NCBI GenBank assembly: GCA_022821445.1
Contig: JAJEDQ010000130.1
Coordinates: 1-62,613, forward strand
Direction: 5' to 3'
From: Acidimicrobiia bacterium
GTDB lineage: Bacteria > Actinomycetota > Acidimicrobiia > Acidimicrobiales > Bin134
Length of the DNA: 62,613 bases
Shown here: one piece after another, positions 48,136-56,814 of the stretch
Numbering within the stretch: the first letter of the stretch is position 1
Layout: the number at the start of each line of letters is the position of its first letter
The notes under the pieces: model-generated
Databases searched by the model: none
What the model was told of the DNA's origin: nothing
The model's input: the letters and a program-made list of their open reading frames with translations, nothing else
Translations under genes and position numbers: made by a program

Positions 48136-50457
48136 TCAGCCGAGGGCTTGGCCGATTTGTCGCAGGACTTCTAGGTGGAGGAAGGGGGCGTCGGGGGCTA
48201 TGGGGCCGGGGGTGAAGGTGGCGGAGCGGAGGGTTCCGGTGTAGGGGAACGGGCCTTGGCGCTGGTAGAGGTCCCAGGAGACCGGTGAGGCCCGGTCGAT
48301 GCCGATGTCGATGCCGTGGGCGGGTGCGATCACAGCTAGGGCGACGAGATCGTCGCGCTGGGCCGCTACGTTGCCGTCGACTTCGACGGTGACAGTCCAG
48401 CGCCAGCCCTCCGTCGCGGTGACGGCGAGGCGGACGCTTTCAGTGCCGTCGGGCATGGGGCCGGCGTCGACGCGCGTCATCTGGCCGTAGCCGTTGTGCT
48501 CGAAGCGGAGCTCGCCGTTTTCCACGTAGAGGATGTAGCCGCCGCCTTGGTCGCCGTGGCTCAACAGCACGCCCTCATCGCCGTCGGCGTGGGCCATGTC
48601 GAGGGTCGCCTCGAAGCTGCGCAGGCGGGTGAGCAGGCGGGCGAACGCGCCGTCGAGCGAGCCCGCCTCGCGGTAGACGGTGAGCGGCTGGGCGATCTCG
48701 TCCTCGCGGGGCGACCGCTGCAAGAAGATGAACCCGAGGCCCTCGTCCAGCGGGTACACGTTGTTGGCCCAGGCGGCGCGCCCCCAGCCTTCGGCCATCT
48801 CCTTGACCCGCTCCGGTTGGTCGGGCGCGAGATCGCGCATCTGAGTCGGGTCGCCGTGCAGGTCGAAGAGCTGCCACTCGTGGTCGCCGAAGGGGGTGCG
48901 CGGCTCGTGGTAGGTGAGGAGGTCGAATCCGTCGGAGTAGAAGCCGCGATGGCCCATGATCTGGTAGTACTGCGACTCGTGCTCGACCGGCGCCTCCGGG
49001 TCGGCGAGCGACGCCGCGAAGCTCACGCCGTTCATGGGGAGCAAGTTGATCCCGTGGCGCTGGTCGGGCCGCTCGATGCCGACCAGCTCCAAGAGCGTCG
49101 GCATCAGATCGGTGCCGTGGGCGTACTGGCGGCGCAGCTGCCCGGCCTTATCGGCGAGGAGTGCGGGCCAGGAGATGATCAGCGGGCTGCGGACTCCGCC
49201 GGCAAACGTGGTGCCCTTGTAGAGGCGGAACGGCGTCGACGACGCCATCGCCCAGCCTGTCGGATAGTGGCTCAGCGCCTGCGGGCCGCCGATGAGGTGG
49301 CGCCGGGCCCAGTCCTTCTCGAAGCGGGCCGCCTCGCTGGCCTCGTCAGGCTGGCCCCGCATGATCTCGGTGAGCAGGTCTAGATACGACGTGGTGCCCT
49401 GGTCGCCCCCCTCCTTGGATGCGCCGTTGTCCGACGCGAACACGATGATCGTGCTGTCGATCTCACCCATCTCCTCCAGCGACTCCAAGAGGCGCCCCAG
49501 GTTCTGGTCGAGGTTGTCGACCATCCCCGCGTAGCACTCCATGTAGCGCTGGTAGATCTCCTGGCGCCGCTCGTCGAGCTCGGCCCAGGCTCCCACGTCG
49601 GAACCGGCCTCAGAGTTGCGGGGCGGCAACTCGGTGTCGGCGTCGAACAGGCCTAGGGCCTTTTGCCGCTCGAAGCGCTCCTCGCGCACCGCGTCCCAGC
49701 CCGCCTCGTAGCGCCCCCGGTACTTGGCCATGTCAGCCGCCGGGGCCTGAAGCGGGGCGTGCGGGGCCGAGTGGGAGAAGTACAAGAAGAACGGCTGGGT
49801 GGGGTCGGCCGACTTCGTCTCGCGGATCATCTCGATGGCGTGGTCGGTGAGGTCGTCGGCGTAGAAGTAGTCGTCGGGGAACCGGTCCACGTGGCGCACG
49901 TGGTTGTCGACGTAGATCTCGTCGGGCTGAAACGAACTGAGCACGTTCGACATGCTGCCGTACCAGCGGTCGAACCCCCGCTGGAGCGGCCACCCGTGTC
50001 GGGGGCCGATGGCCGAATGGTCGGTCTCTTTCACCAGGTGCCACTTGCCCACCATCAGCGTCGTGTAGTGGCGGTCTCTCAATACCTCCGCGATGGTCAT
50101 CACCTCGGCGGAGAGCTCCATGGAGTAGCCCGGAAATCCGGGGTCGTTGAGCACGAACCCAACACCGGCGGCATGCGCATTCACCCCGGTGAGCAGCGAC
50201 GCCCTGCTCGGCGAGCAGACCGGGTTGACGTGGAAGTTCGTGTAGCGCAGGCCGCTGTCGGCCAGGCGGTCGATGTTGGGCGTGTCGATCTCGCCCCCAA
50301 AGCACCCCGGATCAGACCACCCCATATCGTCTGCCAGCACGAAAACGATGTTGGGCGACCCCGCTGGTGCCCGGTTCGCCGTGGGCCACCACGGCGTGGA
50401 GTGCGCGAACGTCGTCGCAATCTCGCCCTCGAACGGAGGAGTCGGACCCTGAGTCAT
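48136..50457 (-). CDS. Arylsulfatase, large cytoplasmic form
   Basis: This 773-residue protein has the sulfatase domain SPNIVFVLADDMGWSDPGCF with metal-binding Asp pair near residue 42, the signature CSPSRASLLTG with the formylglycine Cys at residue 81, and later IVFASDNGASKEGGDQG. A C-terminal beta-rich domain (about residues 580-770) accounts for the extra length. No signal peptide is seen. ATG 50457 lies after a non-coding stretch; the longer frame to 50535 is not supported. It may release sulfate from aryl or sterol sulfates. It is a separate lineage from the 489-aa sulfatase at 22785. Confidence 0.93.
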   Translation of the reverse strand: MTQGPTPPFEGEIATTFAHSTPWWPTANRAPAGSPNIVFVLADDMGWSDPGCFGGEIDTPNIDRLADSGLRYTNFHVNPVCSPSRASLLTGVNAHAAGVGFVLNDPGFPGYSMELSAEVMTIAEVLRDRHYTTLMVGKWHLVKETDHSAIGPRHGWPLQRGFDRWYGSMSNVLSSFQPDEIYVDNHVRHVDRFPDDYFYADDLTDHAIEMIRETKSADPTQPFFLYFSHSAPHAPLQAPAADMAKYRGRYEAGWDAVREERFERQKALGLFDADTELPPRNSEAGSDVGAWAELDERRQEIYQRYMECYAGMVDNLDQNLGRLLESLEEMGEIDSTIIVFASDNGASKEGGDQGTTSYLDLLTEIMRGQPDEASEAARFEKDWARRHLIGGPQALSHYPTGWAMASSTPFRLYKGTTFAGGVRSPLIISWPALLADKAGQLRRQYAHGTDLMPTLLELVGIERPDQRHGINLLPMNGVSFAASLADPEAPVEHESQYYQIMGHRGFYSDGFDLLTYHEPRTPFGDHEWQLFDLHGDPTQMRDLAPDQPERVKEMAEGWGRAAWANNVYPLDEGLGFIFLQRSPREDEIAQPLTVYREAGSLDGAFARLLTRLRSFEATLDMAHADGDEGVLLSHGDQGGGYILYVENGELRFEHNGYGQMTRVDAGPMPDGTESVRLAVTATEGWRWTVTVEVDGNVAAQRDDLVALAVIAPAHGIDIGIDRASPVSWDLYQRQGPFPYTGTLRSATFTPGPIAPDAPFLHLEVLRQIGQALG

Positions 50458-50641
50458 GCAAGCAACATAGTTGCGCGCCTCACCCTTGGGCTCGCTGCTG
50501 ATGCCGGCGGCTCCGGCGATGCCAAGGCCTCCCAAGCCCCATCGCTTGTGACAACAACCGACGAGGTGGAGGGTTCCGGTTGCGGTGTATGGGTAGCCTC
50601 GTCAGCATGGTCGTGACCCCCGATGAGCAAAGACGCGTTCT

Positions 50642-51115
50642 GTGACCATCGCTGAATCCGAGTTGGCGGCGGCTCGAAGTGCTTGGGGGGTCGGCCTGGT
50701 CTCGATTGCTCAGGCCTATGAAGCAGACGGGATCGACGGTGCCCGTGGGGTGGCCGCTCGCGTTCTGGATGACATCTATGGGTACGACATGGGGCCGGTG
50801 CTGTTCAAGCCGACCATGGCCAGTGGCGAGCAGACGTTCCGGCCCACCAAACGGGGAGCGCTGTCCTACTTTGTGGGCCACGACCCGGAGTTTCCTCTCG
50901 ACAGCGGGTTCGGGCTCAAGGGCTGGCGAGACGTCAAGTCAGAAACCGCGGCAAGCTTCGTCGAGGGCCACGTAGCCATGTGGATGGGGTGGGTAACGAT
51001 GGCCGACAAGGACGGTCAAGTCACCAAGGTCGACAAGAGCTTCGGCTACAAGAAGGATGCCGACGGCGTGCTGCGCATCGTGCTCCATCACTCGTCGCTG
51101 CCCTACCAGCCGTGA
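50642..51115 (+). CDS. Conserved SnoaL-like small protein
   Basis: The 157-residue protein begins at GTG 50642. The parts GYDMGPVLFKPTMASGEQTF, RPTKRGALSYFVGHD and the end LRIVLHHSSLPYQP recall a widespread marine family with SnoaL/NTF2-like fold, sometimes wrongly labelled as phosphoribosyl-AMP cyclohydrolase. No catalytic metal site is evident. It is convergent with the BVMO gene 17 bases away. Function unknown. Confidence 0.7.
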   Translation: MTIAESELAAARSAWGVGLVSIAQAYEADGIDGARGVAARVLDDIYGYDMGPVLFKPTMASGEQTFRPTKRGALSYFVGHDPEFPLDSGFGLKGWRDVKSETAASFVEGHVAMWMGWVTMADKDGQVTKVDKSFGYKKDADGVLRIVLHHSSLPYQP

Positions 51116-51132
51116 GGCCGAGACCCCGCGAT

Positions 51133-52788
51133 TCAGACGGTCGCTGAGTTACCGGCCGGTTGGAAGACGAAGCCCTTGTAGCCGTTGGCGGCGATTTCTT
51201 CGCAGATCTCGCGGTAGGTGTGGGTGCCGCCGAGGTAGAAGGTGACCCCTCGGGGCTTGCCCTCGATGTTGGCGCCGGTCCACCAGGAGTCGGTCTTGCC
51301 GACGATGGTCTGGGCCGCGATCTCGTGGACTTGCCGGGTCCATTCGGCCTCGGCCTCGGGATCGGAGTCGATGCGGTCGAGATTGTTTTCGAGCATGTGG
51401 GCCAGGCAGTCGGTGATCCAGTCGACGTGCTGTTCGATGGAGAAGATCACGTTGCTGAACACCGCGGGGCTGCCCGGACCCGTGATCATGAACAGGTTGG
51501 GAAATCCCGACGCCACCAGGCCGAGATAGGTGCCAGCCCCATCAGACCATTTGGCCCGGAGCGGCAATCCGCCGACTCCCTGGATGTCCATGGCCAAAAG
51601 GGCACCGGTCATGCCGTCGAATCCAGTGGCATAGACGATCAGGTCGAGGTCGTAGGAGTCCTCGGTGGTCCGCAAACCCCGAGGTGTGATCTCCTCAATT
51701 GGGGCGGCTGCCACATCCACCAGGGTCACGTTGGGACGGTTGTAAGTCTCGAAGTAGTCGATTTCCACGATCAGCCGCCGGGCGCCGAGGGGGTGGTCGA
51801 TGGCCAGGAGGCTCTCGGCCACCGCCGAGTCTTCGACTTTCTCCCTGATCTTGTCCTGAACGAACTCCGACGTGAGCTGGTTCGAATCGGCGTTGGTCAT
51901 CACGTCGTCGAAGGTTCGGGCGAAGCCCGGCCCCCCGAGCGCCCACGAGTCCTCCAGGATCCTCGTCCGGGTGGCCTCGTCCACCTCCAGGGCCGACGAG
52001 ACCTCGGGAGGCCGGCGCCCCATCCCCACCGGACTCGCCTTCTTGAGCTCCCACCGCTCGCGATAGTTGTGCTTCAGCTCCTCAAGCGCGTCGTCGTCGA
52101 TTGGCCGATTGCGGGCCGGGATGGCGAACTGCGGGGTGCGCTGGAACACGAACAGGTGCTCGGCCTGTTTGGCCAGCTGCGGGATCGCCTGCACGCCAGT
52201 GGAACCGGTGCCGATCACCCCGACCCGCATGCCGGTCACGTTGATGCCGCCCTTCGGCCAGCGGGCAGTGTGGATCTGCTGGCCCTCGAACGTCTCGGCC
52301 CCCTCGAACCGGGGCGTGTTCACCTCCGACAAGCAGCCCGCGGCCGACACCACAAACCGGGCCGACACCGTGACGTCACTGGACGTGCGGATGATCCAGC
52401 GGTTCCGGTCGTCGTCGAAGCGGGCCTGATCCACCCGGGTGTCGAACTCGATGTCCCGGCGCAGGTCGAAGCGGTCGGCGACGTGGTTGAAGTAGCGCTC
52501 TAGCTCCGGCTGGGTGGGAAACCGCTCGGTCCACTCCCACTCCTGCTCAAGTTCTTCGGAGAACGTATAGCAGTAGTCCCAGCTCTCCACATCGCACCGG
52601 GCACCGGGGTACCGGTTCCAGAACCAGGTTCCGCCGACCCCGTCGCCTTTCTCGAAGACCCTGGCCGACAAGCCGAGCCCACGCATCCGATGGAGGGCGT
52701 ACAGCCCCGCGGCACCGGCGCCGATGATGACGACGTCGAATTCCTGCGGGGTCGTTGGATCTTCGATAAGGCAAGCATCGCGGATCAC
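51133..52788 (-). CDS. Flavin-containing monooxygenase, Baeyer-Villiger type
   Basis: This 551-residue protein has two Rossmann motifs, VVIIGAGAAGLYALHRMRGL for FAD and GMRVGVIGTGSTGVQAIPQL for NADPH, and between them FEGQQIHTARWPKGG, the BVMO fingerprint FxGxxxHTxxWP. VGGTWFWNRYPGARCDVESW is typical of cyclohexanone-monooxygenase relatives. The GTG at 52788 follows GGGAGAGA. It inserts oxygen next to a ketone to form an ester or lactone; substrates may be cyclic or steroid ketones. Confidence 0.93.
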   Translation of the reverse strand: MIRDACLIEDPTTPQEFDVVIIGAGAAGLYALHRMRGLGLSARVFEKGDGVGGTWFWNRYPGARCDVESWDYCYTFSEELEQEWEWTERFPTQPELERYFNHVADRFDLRRDIEFDTRVDQARFDDDRNRWIIRTSSDVTVSARFVVSAAGCLSEVNTPRFEGAETFEGQQIHTARWPKGGINVTGMRVGVIGTGSTGVQAIPQLAKQAEHLFVFQRTPQFAIPARNRPIDDDALEELKHNYRERWELKKASPVGMGRRPPEVSSALEVDEATRTRILEDSWALGGPGFARTFDDVMTNADSNQLTSEFVQDKIREKVEDSAVAESLLAIDHPLGARRLIVEIDYFETYNRPNVTLVDVAAAPIEEITPRGLRTTEDSYDLDLIVYATGFDGMTGALLAMDIQGVGGLPLRAKWSDGAGTYLGLVASGFPNLFMITGPGSPAVFSNVIFSIEQHVDWITDCLAHMLENNLDRIDSDPEAEAEWTRQVHEIAAQTIVGKTDSWWTGANIEGKPRGVTFYLGGTHTYREICEEIAANGYKGFVFQPAGNSATV

Positions 52789-52900
52789 TCTCTCCCTGCG
52801 GAAGTAGTAGCCGGGTTATGGGTGACGCACTTGAACCGAGACCCCCGTCAGGGGTGGCGGGAGTAGGCTGAGAGCGTTGTCAATCGGGAAGGGGGCGGAT

Positions 52901-53716
52901 ATGAGCGACGAAGAAGACGTCGGAATGCTGGGCTCACTCGAGATCCCCTCCACCAATCGGCTCCTCGTCAGACTCAGCGGGCTGGTCATGGCGATTTCCA
53001 CGCTGTTCAGCTGGTTGGTGGGAGGGCCGGACAGCTTCCCCAACATTGCCGGTGTCGGGCAGTCAACGTTTGGCGTCGGCCTCGCGGTATTTCTTGTGGG
53101 GTTGCTGCTCTTGCTGAAGCGGATGTCCGTTGGGGTCACCCTGGGTGCAGCCTTGGGTGCACTTGGAATCACACTGATCTTTGTCTCGCTCATGAGGCCG
53201 AACGACATAGAGTTCGGAGTTGGGGTTTGGATCGGGATGGGTGCGTCAGCCGCCGCCGTGTTGGGGGCGCTAATGCTGGCATTCGAATCAGACGACGAAC
53301 CCATTTTGGAGGCTCAGCCCATGCCGCTTGCGCTGGGAGCGGCCCTCGCCGTCGTGGCCTCGTTCTGGCTTGACTGGTCCAGCTTTGCCTATTTCAGCCC
53401 CCACATCGGCTTTACTGATTCTGGTCCCCGCAACGGGCTGGAAGAAGACCTGCTCTTCGGCTATCCGATTCTCATTGCGGGCGTGATTGCCTTGGTGGTC
53501 GCAGTTGAATTGATGACGAATCCACCCCAGATTCAAGAGCGAAGACATCAGATCCTCCTTCTGGTGGCGCGGGTAGCAGGCGTCATTGCCATTGTGACTG
53601 CTGGCTCGAATGTGTTGGCCATGTCGGTGCTGGGTTTCACCGCTGTATTCAGTTCCGGTCCGCTGGTGGCCCTGGCCGGAGGGGTCATTGTGACCCGCTC
53701 GATACGACACACCTGA
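52901..53716 (+). CDS. Multi-pass membrane protein of unknown function
   Basis: The 271-residue protein starts at ATG 52901 behind AAGGGGGCGG. It has a hydrophilic N-terminus (SDEEDVGMLGSLEIPSTNRL) and about eight hydrophobic segments, e.g. LSGLVMAISTLFSWLVGG, VGLAVFLVGLLLLL, VWIGMGASAAAVLGALML, LALGAALAVVASFWLDW and ALVVAVEL. No recognised domain or charged motif is seen. It stands alone between the BVMO gene and tRNA-Arg. Confidence 0.75.
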   Translation: MSDEEDVGMLGSLEIPSTNRLLVRLSGLVMAISTLFSWLVGGPDSFPNIAGVGQSTFGVGLAVFLVGLLLLLKRMSVGVTLGAALGALGITLIFVSLMRPNDIEFGVGVWIGMGASAAAVLGALMLAFESDDEPILEAQPMPLALGAALAVVASFWLDWSSFAYFSPHIGFTDSGPRNGLEEDLLFGYPILIAGVIALVVAVELMTNPPQIQERRHQILLLVARVAGVIAIVTAGSNVLAMSVLGFTAVFSSGPLVALAGGVIVTRSIRHT

Positions 53717-53772
53717 TCGCGCCAATCCAGTGGCAACCAGGGCCAAGGCGCCGGGTACACTGGCTGCTGCCC

Positions 53773-53850
53773 GCGCTTGTAGCTCAGTTGGATTAGAGCG
53801 TCTGACTACGGATCAGAAGGCCGGGGGTTCGAGTCCCTCCAAGCGCGCCA
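53773..53850 (+). tRNA. tRNA-Arg(ACG)
   Basis: Starts GCGCTTGTAGCTCAG, has anticodon loop CTACGGA (anticodon ACG), T arm GGGTTCGAGTCCC and acceptor CAAGCGC with discriminator G and encoded CCA (53848-53850). A34 of this tRNA is the known target of TadA, encoded at 8052. Confidence 0.96.
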
Positions 53851-53922
53851 CGCAGACCGAAGCAGCAGCCGGCCTCAAATGCTTTGCCTCGCAAATGCCG
53901 CATGCCCCGAATCGGGGGCCGG

Positions 53923-54258
53923 TCACAGTCGGGGCTCGGCCACCATGGTGAGGTCGGCGGCGCCGCTGTCGGGCACTCTCGGCTGGCGCCAGACCTCCAC
54001 CGGCAGCGATGCCTCGCACAGTGAGAACAGCAAGAACATCAGGTTTCGCACCTCGTCGGGCAGATCGGCCAGGTCATGGCGGTCGCAGTAGGAGAGGATC
54101 TCTTCGAATCGCGGAGTGATGGCGTCATAGAGGGCCTGCATCTCATCGACCGTCGACGCCAAGCGTTTTTCGTACCGCTCCCGCCACGTTTCGAGGGCCC
54201 AGTCTTCGAACTGGGCCAAGTCTGCGAACTCCTCGGGCAGAGCCAAGGGGGCGCTCAT
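53923..54258 (-). CDS. Small helical protein coupled to a Rieske oxygenase
   Basis: The 111-residue protein from ATG 54258 reads LPEEFADLAQFEDWALETWR, helical throughout, with SYCDRHDLADLPDEVRNLMF and a C-terminal VEVWRQPRVPDSG. It is too short for a ring-hydroxylase beta subunit (usually 160-190 residues). Its start overlaps the Rieske stop (ATGA, 54255-54258), which implies a stoichiometric partner, perhaps assembly or electron-transfer related. No family recognised. Confidence 0.7.
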   Translation of the reverse strand: MSAPLALPEEFADLAQFEDWALETWRERYEKRLASTVDEMQALYDAITPRFEEILSYCDRHDLADLPDEVRNLMFLLFSLCEASLPVEVWRQPRVPDSGAADLTMVAEPRL

Positions 54259-55556
54259 GCGGACACCTCCGCCGGCATCCAGGGATAGGAGTCGGGACGC
54301 CGACCGGCCGCCACCTGCTCTCGCGCCGCGGCGTGATGGTGGCGGCACAGCACCTCTTGATCGTTCAGAACGAATGTGTCCACCACGCCGGTCTCGATCA
54401 TCGACTGGGTGGCTTCGAGCGTGTTCGCGTCCTGGAGGGCGAACTCCTTGAACACCGAGAAGGCGTATTCCTGTGCCACCCGCTGCGAGGAGGTCTCGGG
54501 CGGCACGAAGTACAGCGAGGACTCAAAGGTGTGCGAGCTCGGGCTGTCGGGCCAGTACGAGTAGGTGAGGTACCAGCCCGTCTCCCAAATCAGGATCATG
54601 AAGTTGGGCCACAGCAGGAACGAGTCGATGCCCCAGGCTCGGTGCCCCGACGGATTGACCAGGGGCGGCAGGTTCTCGTTGTTGTTGACAACGGCCGGTT
54701 TGTCCCACGGTCCGAACAGCCCGCTGCGGAGGAAGTTCTCCATCGGCTTGACCATGCGCGGGTCGGCCGGCGGTGACATGCCGCCCCACGACGACACCAT
54801 GGAGTGGGGGCTGAACAGCTCGTAGTGGAGCCCTTCGAACCCGACAGCGGCGAGTTTCTGGCCCTCCTCGGAAGTCGACTGCTGCTGGTGGAGGACTGGG
54901 GCGTGGTAGAACTCGACGAACGCGTCGATGAACAGCTTCCAGTTGCTGTTGATCTTCGAAGTCACGCTGTAGCGCTGGGTCATCTCACCGTAGGGGTAGC
55001 CGGCCAGGCCGGTCGCCAGGTCGCCCAGCGCCTCGGTCAGGGTTTGGGACGGCTGGGGGTCGAGGTTCACGAAGATGAACCCCTCCCACACGTCGCACGC
55101 CACGCTCACCAGGCCGAGGGTCTCCTTGTCGAGGTCGAAGAACTCCTCCTCCTGCTGCACAAACACCAGTGATCCGTCGAGGGCGTAGCGCCAGGCGTGG
55201 TACTTGCACGAGAACTGGCGGCAGTAGCCCGAGGTCTCCTGCCCCGGATAGTCGTGCCAGACGAGCTTGTTGCCGCGGTGACGGCAGATGTTGTGGAACG
55301 CCCGGACGATTTCGCCCTGATCCTTGACGATGACGAGGCTGCGGTTGGCCCAGGCGAACTCTTTGGTGAAATAGCTGCCGACTCGAGAGAGCTGCTCGAC
55401 ACGTCCTACGCACAGCCATTCCTTGGTGAAGATGCTGTCTATCTCTTGTTGCCAGATGTCGGGATCGAACGAGTCGCGATACGAGATCGGCCCGGTGCCC
55501 AGCCCCGGATAGTGCTGGGTCCAACTGCCTTCCGCTGGTTTCGGGAAATGAGCCAT
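54255..55556 (-). CDS. Rieske aromatic ring-hydroxylating oxygenase, alpha subunit
   Basis: The 433-residue protein has the Rieske ligands CRHRGNKLVW and CKYHAWRYALDG (C-x-H ... C-x2-H), then NWKLFIDAFVEFYHAPVLHQ with the catalytic His pair and DAFVE, as in ring-hydroxylating dioxygenases. ATG 55556 (start MAHFPKP) matches the family. The neighbours, amidohydrolases and a CoA transferase, suggest a pathway for a cyclic acid. Reductase and ferredoxin genes are not adjacent. Confidence 0.9.
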   Translation of the reverse strand: MAHFPKPAEGSWTQHYPGLGTGPISYRDSFDPDIWQQEIDSIFTKEWLCVGRVEQLSRVGSYFTKEFAWANRSLVIVKDQGEIVRAFHNICRHRGNKLVWHDYPGQETSGYCRQFSCKYHAWRYALDGSLVFVQQEEEFFDLDKETLGLVSVACDVWEGFIFVNLDPQPSQTLTEALGDLATGLAGYPYGEMTQRYSVTSKINSNWKLFIDAFVEFYHAPVLHQQQSTSEEGQKLAAVGFEGLHYELFSPHSMVSSWGGMSPPADPRMVKPMENFLRSGLFGPWDKPAVVNNNENLPPLVNPSGHRAWGIDSFLLWPNFMILIWETGWYLTYSYWPDSPSSHTFESSLYFVPPETSSQRVAQEYAFSVFKEFALQDANTLEATQSMIETGVVDTFVLNDQEVLCRHHHAAAREQVAAGRRPDSYPWMPAEVSA

Positions 55557-55573
55557 GGGGTCTCCTCTTGCCG

Positions 55574-56803
55574 TTACGGCTGCTTGTGGACGCGTCCGTC
55601 TTTCATCACGAAAGCCATGCGCCGGGTAACGGAGATGTCTTCGAGCGGGTTGCCGGGCACGCCGACGATGTCGGCCAGCATCTCCGGGGCGAGTCGCCCA
55701 AGATCGGGCCGGTCGATGAGCTGGGCCGCCACCGTTGTCGCCGCTCGAATGGCCCCGAGGGGGGTCATGCCCCGCTTCACCAGCACTTCGAGCTCCTCCG
55801 CGTTGCGACCGTGGAAGATCGCAGGGGCGTCGGTGCCGCATGCGATCTTCACCCCGGCCTCGATGGCGGCGGTAATCGAGGCCTTGGCCTTGGGGAACAC
55901 CTCACCCGCCTTGGCTTGGAGAGCCGGCGGCTGGTTCGAGACGTCCCAGTTCTCGGCGAGCGCCGTGGTCGACACCAAGAACGTGTCGGTCTCCAGCAGG
56001 CGCTCGATGGTGGGGGCGGTGATCATGAAGCCGTGTTCAATGCAATCGATGCCGGCATCGAGGGCGGCGTTGACCGCGGTGTCGCCGTGAGCGTGAGCGG
56101 CCACCTTCAGGCCTCGCCTGTGGGCCTCGTCGGCGATGGCCGCGAACTCCTCGGCCGAGTACTGCTGGGCCCCTGACGGGCCGGTGGGGGTCATTACCCC
56201 GCCCGATGCACAGCACTTGATGAGCTGGGCGCCGTGGCGAATCTGGTAGCGCACCGCTTTGCGCACCTCGTCGACCCCGTCGGCCACCCCCTCCTCGACG
56301 GTGAGCGGCATGATGCCCGGCGCCAGCCCCGACTGGGCGCTCGGATCGAGATGGCCTCCAGTGGGGACGATGGCGTGTCCGGCGGGTACCACACGCGGAC
56401 CCTCGATCCAACCGGCGTCGATGGCCTCGCTGAGCGCCACATCGAGCAGATAGCCCCCCGTTTTCACGAACAGCCCGAGGTTGCGCACCGTGGTGAACCC
56501 GGCCCGCAGCGTTCGCCGGGCGTTTGCTGCGGCCCGCAGCGTCATCTTCACCGGGTCGACTCGAACGGGGTCGCTCAGCCCCGCGCCGGGACCCCCGATT
56601 ACGAGGTCCACCTCCATGTCCATCAGCCCGGGCATCAGGGTGATCTCGGGGAGGTCGATCACCTCGTGGGCATCGGCATCGACGTCTCCGATCCCGGCGA
56701 TGCGGTTGCCCTCGACACGGATGGCGGCGCCCGCGAGCACCTCGCCGCTGTCAACATCGAGGACTCCGGCGGGGCGGAGCACCGTGACGGTGGGGTCGGC
56801 CAT
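55574..56803 (-). CDS. Metal-dependent amidohydrolase
   Basis: The 409-residue enzyme lacks a clear HxH in the first strand (LPEITLMPGLMDMEVDLVIG, where GLIDxHxH is expected), having MDMEVDL instead. Other ligands are visible: KCCASGGV, VAAHAHGDTAVNAAL with HxH, EHGFMI and ACGTDAP. It resembles imidazolonepropionase/aryldialkylphosphatase-like hydrolases. The changed first motif may mean altered metal binding. It lies 17 bases before the Rieske gene in the same operon. Confidence 0.85.
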   Translation of the reverse strand: MADPTVTVLRPAGVLDVDSGEVLAGAAIRVEGNRIAGIGDVDADAHEVIDLPEITLMPGLMDMEVDLVIGGPGAGLSDPVRVDPVKMTLRAAANARRTLRAGFTTVRNLGLFVKTGGYLLDVALSEAIDAGWIEGPRVVPAGHAIVPTGGHLDPSAQSGLAPGIMPLTVEEGVADGVDEVRKAVRYQIRHGAQLIKCCASGGVMTPTGPSGAQQYSAEEFAAIADEAHRRGLKVAAHAHGDTAVNAALDAGIDCIEHGFMITAPTIERLLETDTFLVSTTALAENWDVSNQPPALQAKAGEVFPKAKASITAAIEAGVKIACGTDAPAIFHGRNAEELEVLVKRGMTPLGAIRAATTVAAQLIDRPDLGRLAPEMLADIVGVPGNPLEDISVTRRMAFVMKDGRVHKQP

Positions 56804-56814
56804 GGTTCGTCCTT

